A stretch of 5,538 bases of DNA, taken from positions 1-5,538 of the forward strand of contig JAFUCW010000417.1 of the NCBI GenBank assembly GCA_017459485.1, written 5' to 3'. Of the stretch, positions 1-5,538 are shown piece after piece. The first letter of the stretch is position 1; every line of letters begins with the position of its first letter. A program made the position numbers and the translations under genes. The notes beneath the pieces are model-generated. The model was not told where the DNA came from. It was given only the letters and a program-made list of their open reading frames with translations, and made no database searches. Origin of the DNA: Eggerthellaceae bacterium. Lineage in GTDB: Bacteria > Actinomycetota > Coriobacteriia > Coriobacteriales > Eggerthellaceae.

Positions 1-167
1 AGCTGCATGATTGCAACAGAAATGCTGATCGTTGCTGGTAACTGAAGGCGTATTCCTTCCCATCCTGGCAGCAGCACGATCGGCCATAGGCAGAAGCCGC
101 AGTGGCTGGGGTTTTGGAGCTTCGCGCACTGCCCCTTCGTCATCGCGCGAGGGCCGAAAGCTGACAA
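1..167 (-). other. Downstream flank with a doubtful short open frame
   Basis: The 196 bp after the lectin gene hold no recognisable gene. One minus-strand frame is open from TTG at 167 (or ATG at 143) to the window edge, about 55 codons. AAAGGAG lies 10 nt before the TTG. The ATG-initiated form begins MTKGQCAKLQNPSHCGFCLW. Third-position GC is high in the first 30 codons and then falls, with CTA, ATA and TTA codons that are unusual here. It matches no family I know and may be noncoding. Confidence 0.15.
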
Positions 168-188
168 GCGGTTACGGCTCCTTTGTCA
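162..188. other. Inverted repeat TGACAA/TTGTCA downstream of the lectin gene
   Basis: TGACAA (162-167) and TTGTCA (183-188) form a perfect 6-bp stem with a 15-nt loop, 9 nt beyond the stop codon of the lectin gene. No run of T follows on either strand, so it is not a standard intrinsic terminator. On the minus strand the loop edge carries AAAGGAG (184-178). It could be an mRNA 3' stem-loop, a weak operator, or chance. Confidence 0.3.
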
Positions 189-196
189 CGCACTTG

Positions 197-1264
197 TTAG
201 TGCACGTATTCTACTACGAATCCCATCTTGTCGGGTTTGTAGACGCTGCCCACGTCGTTGGGGGTGTCGTACCAGGCAAGCTCGCCGTTCGAACGCAGTA
301 CGCAAAGGCAATCCTCACTGCCGCCGTCGTTGTTGGGCTCTCCGCTTCGCCAGACGTTGAAGGAAAAGTCTTCGCCAGAGACCCATTGGAAGTTGCCAGA
401 GGCGTCGCGCCGGCCGCCGATGAACACGACGTTCCTGTCTCCCGGGATGACGTTGCGTACTGCGTCCCATTCTTCCGCAGACGTCACGCATGCCAGCGTC
501 CCGCCACGTTCTTCGGCGTAGCGCTGGGCATCGCTCCAAGTCATGGCCTGGGCAACGAACTCGTAGGTGTGCTCGGGCTTCCCCGCAGAAACGGCAAGGT
601 GCACCACGTCTCCCTCGGCAAGATCGGAACCTGCATCCGGAGACTGCGAGATGACCGCGCCCGCTTCGACAGTTTCGCTTTTCTCGGACGACACTTCGAC
701 CGTAAAGCTCCCAAGGGTGCCTAATCTGGCGCGTGCATCGGCTTCGGACATGCCCACAAGGTCGGGGACGACCACGGGCGCCGCCGCTAGCGACGAAGAG
801 CCCCCGTCCAAGGAAGACGAATCTGGCTCCAAGGCAGAAGCAGCAGCGCCCTCGTCCTGGGAAGTCGAGTCGACCGCCATGGCAGAGACTCCTGTTTCAG
901 GTACAGCGGGACCCTGACCGCCGTTTCGGCTGGCAACGAACAGACCGACCGTGCCGAGCACCGCCACAAGCGCCACTGCGCCCACGACAATCAACGTGCG
1001 ATTGGCGCCTTGTTTGGGCTTGCCGCCCAAGCCCTGACCGGAAAGGTAGTTGGCGGTCGCCTGAGGGTCGGAAGCGATGTTGGCAGGAACCGATATGTTG
1101 CGCGTTGCTGCTTCGGCGGCAGGAGCAGAAACGCCTTGGCGAAACGCCCCCGCTCCATTCGCGGCAGCTCCCTTGCCGGCATCTTGCCCCGACACTTGGC
1201 CGCCGCACTCGGGGCAGAATGCGGAGTCGTCCCCGATCGCAGCCCCACAATGCATGCAATACAT
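197..1264 (-). CDS. Membrane protein: zinc ribbon, TM helix, PASTA domain, C-type-lectin-like domain
   Basis: Seen: 355 aa. The ATG at 1264 is chosen because GAGGAGGG lies 5 nt upstream and the zinc ribbon begins at once (MYCMHCG); the frame is open upstream to 1420 but encodes only Ser/Arg-rich sequence antisense in style. Order: zinc ribbon with Cys3, Cys6, Cys17, Cys20; Ala/Gly-rich linker; TM helix about 91-112 (LIVVGAVALVAVLGTVGLFV); Ser/Ala/Asp-rich stalk 113-162; PASTA domain about 163-229 (VPDLVGMSEADARARL, then VISQSPDAGSDLAEGDVV); C-type-lectin-like domain about 233-355 (WSDAQRYAEERGGTLACVTS, EPNNDGGSED, LAWYD, MGFVVEY). Without a cleavable signal, a topology with N-terminus inside and lectin outside is expected. 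Known: PASTA domains often bind peptidoglycan or crowd cell-wall enzymes; the lectin fold with EPN typically binds Ca2+ and mannose-type sugars. Inferred: a surface glycan- or wall-binding protein, possibly an adhesin or sensor; no enzymatic domain is visible. Last gene of the likely operon. Confidence 0.9.
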   Translation of the reverse strand: MYCMHCGAAIGDDSAFCPECGGQVSGQDAGKGAAANGAGAFRQGVSAPAAEAATRNISVPANIASDPQATANYLSGQGLGGKPKQGANRTLIVVGAVALVAVLGTVGLFVASRNGGQGPAVPETGVSAMAVDSTSQDEGAAASALEPDSSSLDGGSSSLAAAPVVVPDLVGMSEADARARLGTLGSFTVEVSSEKSETVEAGAVISQSPDAGSDLAEGDVVHLAVSAGKPEHTYEFVAQAMTWSDAQRYAEERGGTLACVTSAEEWDAVRNVIPGDRNVVFIGGRRDASGNFQWVSGEDFSFNVWRSGEPNNDGGSEDCLCVLRSNGELAWYDTPNDVGSVYKPDKMGFVVEYVH

Positions 1265-1269
1265 ATGCG

Positions 1270-1277
1270 CCCTCCTC
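1270..1277 (-). promoter_or_regulatory. Ribosome-binding site that fixes the start of the zinc-ribbon/PASTA/lectin gene
   Basis: GAGGAGGG on the minus strand, 5 nt before the ATG at 1264. It decides against the longer open frame beginning at 1420. It begins only 3 nt after an in-frame TAG (1281-1283) that would end a read-through form of the GH3 gene, a spacing typical of translational coupling. Confidence 0.85.
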
Positions 1278-1280
1278 GGT

Positions 1281-1418
1281 CTACGCCGTCTGGTCGAGCA
1301 GATCTGGCGACTGTTGGCCGGACTGGCCTTGCGACTGCTGGTCAAGCTATCCGTCCGACTGTTGGCCGGCGTTGACAGACGAAGCAGCGCCCGCGTTGAC
1401 AGACGAAGCGACGCCCGC
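1281..1418 (-). repeat. 24-bp (octapeptide) tandem repeat running across the GH3 stop codon
   Basis: Five full 24-bp units and one partial, read on the minus strand in the GH3 frame: AGVASSVN (1395-1418), AGAASSVN (1371-1394), AGQQSDG-stop (1347-1370), LDQQSQGQ (1323-1346), SGQQSPDL (1299-1322), LDQTA-stop (1281-1298). The first two units are almost identical at DNA level. The core CGACTGYTGG (plus strand) recurs at 1308, 1332 and 1356, exactly 24 bp apart. A TCG serine codon occupies position 5 in all five full units. The reading frame and 8-residue register are kept on both sides of the TAG at 1347-1349. Confidence 0.88.
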
Positions 1419-2762
1419 ATAGGACAACTTCATGCGGAGTATGCGTGTCACGGATTCGTCGATGCGCGACTCGGGGATGGTCCCTTGTTGCACAGCGGAA
1501 AGAAGGCCCTGGTAGGACGCGTCAAGGTCCATGGGCATAAGGACAAGGTCGACGCCCGCTTCGACAGCGCGCACTCCTGCTTCTGCGTCCGTGAACGCGG
1601 CCGTGGCGGCGCCCATGCCCATCGCATCGGTCACCACGACTCCATCAAAGCCCAACTGCCCGCGAAGGACGTCGGTGACCAACTCGTGCGAAAACGTCGC
1701 AGGAGTCGAATTGCCCGTCACGCCAGGACAGCTGATGTGCCCCACCATGACCATGGGAACCCCCGCTTCGATGGCCGCCTCGAACGGAACCAAGTCCTGG
1801 GAAAGCATTTCGTCGAGTGTCTTGGACGTGGTGATGGACTGCTCGTGGGAGTCCCCTGCCGCCGCACCGATGCCGGGAAAATGCTTGGCGCACGACATGA
1901 CGCCCGCATCGTTAAAGCCGCGCACCTGCGCACGCACCATGGGATCGACGGCTTCGGCGGTCGATCCGAAGGAGCGCTCGTACATGGTCCCGCCTGAAGG
2001 GTTGTCGATGTCGCACACGGGAGCGAAGTCCGCGTTGTAGCCGTATTTCGCCAGGTAGCTTCCCATGTGCAGCGCAGCATCGTAGGCGGCTTGGGTGTCG
2101 CCGGAATCCCCTATGACGCGCATGTCGCCCGCGTCCTGATCGCCAAACGCAGGGTTAGAGCCAATACGCGACACCGACCCGCCCTCTTCGTCCACGCACA
2201 AAAGCAAGTCGAGCCCGCTTGCGTCGTTCGAAGCGTCCTGCAAGCCTTCCGCAAGCGCGCTGGCCTGGGCAGGCTCGGTGAAGTTCGGAGCAAGCAGCGC
2301 TACGCCGCCTACAGGGCACTTCTGCAGGTTCGCGCGCACGTCGTCGTCGACGTAGAGCAGCGTCGATCCATCCGAGCAGAGGCTTTCCGCGCGTGCGACG
2401 AACATCTGCGCCACCTTTTCCTCCAACGTCATGGAAGTAAGCTTTTGCGCCACGCGCGCCTCGATGTCGGCCGATGCGCCTGCCTGGCCGGAAGCCTCTC
2501 CTGTCCCCTGGCTCGAAGTCCCGAGCAGCTCCGTACCAGCAGCGGCCGGTGCATCTGCGGATGCATCCGCCGAAGCGCGGTCAGACACGTCGACCGCAGG
2601 CTGTTCGGCAGCGGTGCTCTGTCCACTGACAGCGGCGCTCTGCCCACTCTCGGGAGCCCCTCCGCCGCCGCCTTGGCAACCGCCAAAACACGCAACCAAC
2701 AGCGCGACAGCAGCCGCAAGCGCCATAACGCGCAGGGACCGCGCGACCGAACAAGTGCTCAT
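1347..2762 (-). CDS. GH3 beta-N-acetylhexosaminidase-type lipoprotein (NagZ-like)
   Basis: Seen: 471 aa, ATG start preceded by AAAAGGAG with an 8-nt spacer. The N-terminus is a lipoprotein signal: Arg8/Arg11, hydrophobic core 12-23, lipobox LVAC with Cys25 (Cys29 in FGGC is a weaker alternative). Residues 30 to about 98 form a Gly/Ser/Gln/Ala linker. The catalytic domain starts near 99 (MTLEEKVAQMF at 111-121) and shows DEEGG at 191-195, KHFPG at 293-297, GDSH at 303-306 (Asp304-His306 dyad, the acid/base of NagZ enzymes) and VVTDAMGM with the expected nucleophile Asp379. Known: this GH3 branch removes terminal beta-N-acetylglucosamine, for example from muropeptides, and Gram-positive members are often exported. 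Inferred: a membrane-anchored exo-hexosaminidase in cell-wall turnover or glycan scavenging. Odd: Ile298 replaces the second His of the usual KHFPGHG, and an octapeptide-repeat tail runs into the stop and continues in frame beyond it. The general family is certain; the exact substrate is not. Confidence 0.92.
   Translation of the reverse strand: MSTCSVARSLRVMALAAAVALLVACFGGCQGGGGGAPESGQSAAVSGQSTAAEQPAVDVSDRASADASADAPAAAGTELLGTSSQGTGEASGQAGASADIEARVAQKLTSMTLEEKVAQMFVARAESLCSDGSTLLYVDDDVRANLQKCPVGGVALLAPNFTEPAQASALAEGLQDASNDASGLDLLLCVDEEGGSVSRIGSNPAFGDQDAGDMRVIGDSGDTQAAYDAALHMGSYLAKYGYNADFAPVCDIDNPSGGTMYERSFGSTAEAVDPMVRAQVRGFNDAGVMSCAKHFPGIGAAAGDSHEQSITTSKTLDEMLSQDLVPFEAAIEAGVPMVMVGHISCPGVTGNSTPATFSHELVTDVLRGQLGFDGVVVTDAMGMGAATAAFTDAEAGVRAVEAGVDLVLMPMDLDASYQGLLSAVQQGTIPESRIDESVTRILRMKLSYAGVASSVNAGAASSVNAGQQSDG
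2478..2675 (-). repeat. Low-complexity linker of the GH3 lipoprotein with a 21-bp repeat
   Basis: Residues 30-95 of the GH3 protein are almost only Gly, Ser, Gln, Ala, Thr, Asp and Glu, with SGQS-type motifs (SGQSAAV, SGQSTAA, EASGQAGAS). On the plus strand GCGGTGCTCTGTCCACT (2611-2627) is repeated as GCGGCGCTCTGCCCACT (2632-2648), a 21-bp period with two mismatches. It is a plausible flexible spacer between the lipid anchor and the catalytic barrel, long enough to reach into the cell wall. Confidence 0.65.
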
Positions 2763-2770
2763 CGTGGAAT

Positions 2771-2778
2771 CTCCTTTT
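2771..2778 (-). promoter_or_regulatory. Ribosome-binding site of the GH3 lipoprotein gene
   Basis: On the minus strand AAAAGGAG sits 8 nt before the ATG at 2762. It lies in the 61-bp gap after the M16C stop codon. I see no convincing -35/-10 pair or terminator in that gap, so the gene is probably co-transcribed with the M16C gene. Confidence 0.8.
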
Positions 2779-2823
2779 ACTTCCTAGGCAAACAACTGGT
2801 TTCTATTGCAGAGGCATTTCACC

Positions 2824-5538
2824 CTAGCTTTCCAGCAGATCAACCTTGTTCAACCCCTCCTCCGAGGCGTCGATCATGCCGGCGTTGCCGAAGACGCACA
2901 CCGCATCGCTTGCGGCGATCGCGTCGAGCTTGGGCGCAAGCGCCCGCACGCTTTCGGGGGTGGTGGCAAGCAGTGTTTCTCGCTGGTGCTCACGCCAGTC
3001 AAGCGGCTGATGGGCGAAGTAGGCCACATCTTGCCTGCGCGCGAGCAAGCGGGGCTTGACGGGTGCGTCGTGCGTCGCGACGCTGCTCACGATGTAGCCC
3101 TCCAACTCGCTTTCGTCGGGGTCGAAGGAAGAAAGCCACTTCCCCGCTTCGTCGAACCGCGCCAGCGTGGCGTCGATCTGCGGGTCCCGGTAGGAGTAGA
3201 ACCGCGCAAATCCGGAGCGCCCGCCACGGAACCCGCAGCCGTAGGCGCCGCCCTTGACGCGCACTTCGTTCCACAGGTAGTCGTAGCCCATCACGCGTCC
3301 GAGCACGGTCCACGAACCGTCGTAGTCCACCATGCCCAAGTCTGCGCCCTTCGCAACGTAGCACACGTCGGTTGGGGTCGTGAACGCTTCGCGCTTGACG
3401 GTGGGCGCCGGTATCTCAAGCCGCCCTTCGGCGTGTGTTGCAATGTCGTCGCTGCCCAGGGGCGCCATCTTCCAGAACGCATCGTAGTCGTCGAACGAGC
3501 CGGTGAAGCTTGCGGTGCACCGCTCCAGCTTGAACACACGGTCGCGCACGTCTTCCAAGCGCGCCCTCAAGTCTTCGAAACGCTCGTCAAAGTGATCGAT
3601 CAGATCCTTCAGGAACCAATAGAACTCCATGCCTCCCAGGGCCTCTGTCAGCACGCCCGACTCGAACAAGTACGAGTTCACGCGCGACATCGAACGCATA
3701 TGGCCTTCGCCTAAGAAGGAGTCCTCCATGGCAATGCGCTTCTGGACCAGACGGTCGCGGATGCGCGCGGCGTCGGTGAAGCGGGTGGTCTCCCACACCT
3801 CGCGCGGCAGCGTCGCCAGGCTTTCAAGCTCTTCGGAAAGCGACGAGGCGCCCACGGCAAAGCGAAAGTGAACGTTGCGCGGATCGTCGTGGTCCACGTT
3901 CGTGTCGGCGAAGAACCGCAAGGACCCCAAATGGGTGCGCACGTGGACGTCGAGTTCCGCAGCGGTCCAACGTTCGGTATCCAAGCTTCCAAGCAACATG
4001 GCCAGCAACGTGACGTAGGGAATGTCGTCCCAGTTCAGGTGCGACAAATCGAAGTACAGCCAAAGGTAGTCGATGTTGCGTGTGGGCAGTTGATGGTAAA
4101 GGCACGGCACGGGCGCGTCATCGCGCACCTCCAGGGCCTGCTCGGGTTTCGCGGGGCCAATGTCGGACACGCGCAGCTGCGGAAGCGTTGCCAGGGCTTC
4201 GGGCGTGTCAGGCGCCTCCTGGCGCATGCGCAGGGCGGCAACCTCGCGCTCGATGGCTTCCAGGTCTGCCGCATCCATTTCGGCCAGTCTGGCGGCAAGC
4301 TCCGCCTCCTCTTCGGTTTCGCCCTCCGAAGACACTGCGACAAGGTCCACGAGCGCCGCATGCTGCGTGTCCAGCACAAGGGAGGACAGCGTCTCTTCGA
4401 AGTAGGACTCCTCCAATCCTTTGCGCAAATGTGCCAGGGGGCCCTCGTAATGCAAGTAGAGCGTCGCGTCTTCGTCGTGATAGAGCCAGCCGCTCATTGC
4501 GCTTACCGCGAGCGCCACGCCGTCGGCAATGCCGCGGTCGCGCTCGCGCAGGTCGAACGTCATGGTGGCAAGCGACGCCTCCAAGACGTCACGAGGGATG
4601 CCGTCTTTGACCAAGGACCTGACCTGGTCCTCGACCAGATCGCGGAACTGCGCTGCCACGCCAGGCTTGGCGTTCTTCAGCAGGAACAAGGCAACCGGCT
4701 GGGCCTGAGAGTCGGTCAAAAACGCAGTGCAGTCGCCGCCCAGGCCCGCATCGAGCACAGCGCGCTTGATGGGAGATTCGTTGCCGCCCATGAGCGCATC
4801 CATAAGAATGTCAGCCGCCAGCACACGCTCGAAGTCGTGCGAGTCGCCTATGACGTAGCCAAGGCCCACGCACGCATTGTCGGGCGAAGTGGCCATCTCC
4901 ACCACGTTGTCGAAGCTGAGCACGGGCGCTATCTCTCCTATGGGATTAGGAGGACCTGAAATCGTCTTTTCCGGCGAATCGACTTCCTGGCCTTGTGCCG
5001 AACCCCGGCTCCTGCAGGCTTCTCCCAAGTAGTTGTCGTCGAGGAATCCCAGAATGCGGTCAATGTCCATGTCGCCGTAGAGCACAATGTAGGAGTTTTC
5101 CAGGTTGTAGTGGCGCCGGTGCGTGTCGCAGTAATCCTTGTAGGTAAGCTGCGGAATTGCGCGCGGATGCCCACCGCTTTCGAACGCATAGCACGTGTTT
5201 GGGAAAAGCGCGCGGTTCATGGCATGGAAAAGCACGCTTTCAGGATCGGACAAGGCGCCCTTCATCTCGTTGAACACGACCCCGTTGTACACAAGCCTCC
5301 TTGTATCTACAACTTCCGAGTCGCAGGTGGTCGAAGAGTCAGCGAGGGTTTCGCTGGCGCCCAAGATAGTTTCGCTGGCGGAGGCGCCGCGTACTTCGGT
5401 ACGCAAGCCTTCGTCAGCGGAAGCAGATTGGGCGCCAGCGGAAGCCGCAGCGTCGGCAATTTCGTCGTTCGGCAGAACGACGAAATCGATCTCGGCGCCC
5501 TCGCTGCGGCTGATCCAATTCGCCTGCTGCTGCTTCAC
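2824..5538 (-). CDS. Presequence-protease-like M16C zinc metallopeptidase (N-terminus outside window)
   Basis: Seen: 904 codons open to the window edge, ending in TAG. The first in-window codon is GTG, but it is not a credible start because the zinc site HxxEH, which should precede this segment, is absent. The third zinc ligand is visible as Glu91 in VVFNEMKGALSDPESVLF (in-window numbering), a hallmark of the PreP/Cym1/PITRM1 (M16C) subfamily. SGGHPRAIPQLTY and NSYIVLYGD follow, as in that family. A charged, alanine-rich helical linker at about 405-445 probably joins the two halves of the clamshell. Near the C-terminus RVKGGAYG carries Arg760 and Tyr766, spaced like the substrate-binding Arg/Tyr pair of plant PreP. 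Known: these enzymes degrade unstructured peptides, including signal or targeting peptides, inside a closed chamber. Inferred: peptide clearance, probably cytoplasmic; location cannot be judged without the N-terminus. Odd: a 50-60 residue low-complexity insert lies just before the Glu91 motif. First gene of the likely operon. Confidence 0.9.
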   Translation of the reverse strand: MKQQQANWISRSEGAEIDFVVLPNDEIADAAASAGAQSASADEGLRTEVRGASASETILGASETLADSSTTCDSEVVDTRRLVYNGVVFNEMKGALSDPESVLFHAMNRALFPNTCYAFESGGHPRAIPQLTYKDYCDTHRRHYNLENSYIVLYGDMDIDRILGFLDDNYLGEACRSRGSAQGQEVDSPEKTISGPPNPIGEIAPVLSFDNVVEMATSPDNACVGLGYVIGDSHDFERVLAADILMDALMGGNESPIKRAVLDAGLGGDCTAFLTDSQAQPVALFLLKNAKPGVAAQFRDLVEDQVRSLVKDGIPRDVLEASLATMTFDLRERDRGIADGVALAVSAMSGWLYHDEDATLYLHYEGPLAHLRKGLEESYFEETLSSLVLDTQHAALVDLVAVSSEGETEEEAELAARLAEMDAADLEAIEREVAALRMRQEAPDTPEALATLPQLRVSDIGPAKPEQALEVRDDAPVPCLYHQLPTRNIDYLWLYFDLSHLNWDDIPYVTLLAMLLGSLDTERWTAAELDVHVRTHLGSLRFFADTNVDHDDPRNVHFRFAVGASSLSEELESLATLPREVWETTRFTDAARIRDRLVQKRIAMEDSFLGEGHMRSMSRVNSYLFESGVLTEALGGMEFYWFLKDLIDHFDERFEDLRARLEDVRDRVFKLERCTASFTGSFDDYDAFWKMAPLGSDDIATHAEGRLEIPAPTVKREAFTTPTDVCYVAKGADLGMVDYDGSWTVLGRVMGYDYLWNEVRVKGGAYGCGFRGGRSGFARFYSYRDPQIDATLARFDEAGKWLSSFDPDESELEGYIVSSVATHDAPVKPRLLARRQDVAYFAHQPLDWREHQRETLLATTPESVRALAPKLDAIAASDAVCVFGNAGMIDASEEGLNKVDLLES
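5302..5457 (-). repeat. Repeat-bearing low-complexity insert in the M16C protease
   Basis: In-window residues about 28-79 are Ala/Ser/Glu/Thr-rich (ADAAASAGAQSASADEG, then ASETILGASETLADSS). GTTTCGCTGGCG (plus strand) occurs at 5348-5359 and 5369-5380; CAGCGGAAGC occurs at 5415-5424 and 5436-5445. Both pairs are exactly 21 bp apart, i.e. seven codons, so the frame is kept. In known M16C enzymes this stretch before the VVFNEMKG motif is short, so the segment looks like an expanded surface loop. Confidence 0.65.

Noticed and set aside
96..128. Candidate terminator: AGCC/GGCT hairpin and GAAGC/GCTTC pairing near GGGGTTTTGG
   Set aside because: The stems are only 4-5 bp and there is no continuous T-run after them on either strand.
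183..212. Plus-strand promoter: TTGTCA at 183 and TATTCT at 207 with an 18-nt spacer
   Set aside because: The -10 matches only 4 of 6 consensus bases, there is no plausible plus-strand gene downstream, and the TTGTCA is part of an inverted repeat.
1308..1416. CRISPR-like or mobile-element repeat
   Set aside because: The 24-bp periodic units have no spacers, are imperfect and keep the GH3 reading frame, so they are coding tandem repeats.
1265..1420. N-terminal extension of the lectin-gene frame to 1420
   Set aside because: The 52 added residues are Ser/Arg-rich sequence produced by reading the GH3 repeat tail in another frame, and a strong ribosome-binding site with an immediate zinc ribbon marks the start at 1264.
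1077..1997. Plus-strand open frame of about 306 codons
   Set aside because: It lies antisense to the lectin gene start, the 82-bp gap and the GH3 gene. Its composition (His/Arg-rich) is typical of an antisense shadow in GC-rich DNA, and no domain is recognisable.
3868..4959. Plus-strand open frame of about 363 codons
   Set aside because: Wholly antisense to the M16C gene, whose family motifs are clear. The long frame reflects the GC-rich third positions of the real gene.
5536..5538. GTG at the window edge as the start of the M16C gene
   Set aside because: The HxxEH zinc-binding motif that should precede the Glu91 motif is missing, so the gene must begin outside the window.

Overview
The window is a GC-rich bacterial stretch (roughly 60% GC by eye, strong G/C bias at third codon positions). 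It holds three genes, all read leftwards on the minus strand and tightly spaced, so they are probably one transcription unit. The organism is most likely a GC-rich actinobacterial anaerobe of the Coriobacteriia/Eggerthellales type. That is inferred only from composition and protein style (M16C protease, zinc-ribbon/PASTA membrane protein); no marker gene fixes it.

In transcription order: (1) 5538-2824, a presequence-protease-like M16C (insulinase superfamily) zinc metallopeptidase. Its N-terminus, including the HxxEH zinc site, lies outside the window, and a repeat-rich insert sits just before its third zinc ligand. (2) 2762-1347, a lipoprotein of glycoside hydrolase family 3, beta-N-acetylhexosaminidase (NagZ-like) type. 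It has a low-complexity linker after the lipobox and an octapeptide-repeat tail. (3) 1264-197, a single-pass membrane protein with a cytoplasmic zinc ribbon, one transmembrane helix, an extracytoplasmic PASTA domain and a C-terminal C-type-lectin-like domain. Genes 1 and 2 are 61 bp apart. Genes 2 and 3 are 82 bp apart, but only 16 bp apart if gene 2 is read through its first stop. Positions 1-196 lie downstream of gene 3 and hold no confident gene.

Genes 2 and 3 both look directed at the outside of the cell, with peptidoglycan or glycan as plausible targets (GH3 hexosaminidase; PASTA and lectin domains). The M16C enzyme would degrade short or unstructured peptides, and a link to the other two is only positional.

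The most notable observations are: an in-frame amber codon that interrupts an 8-residue repeat which continues in register for 21 more codons to a second TAG just upstream of the next gene's ribosome-binding site; the zinc-ribbon/TM/PASTA/C-type-lectin architecture with an EPN sugar-binding motif but without the usual first cysteine; and the repeat-bearing insert in the M16C catalytic domain. I see no CRISPR array, tRNA, rRNA, mobile element or clear intrinsic terminator.
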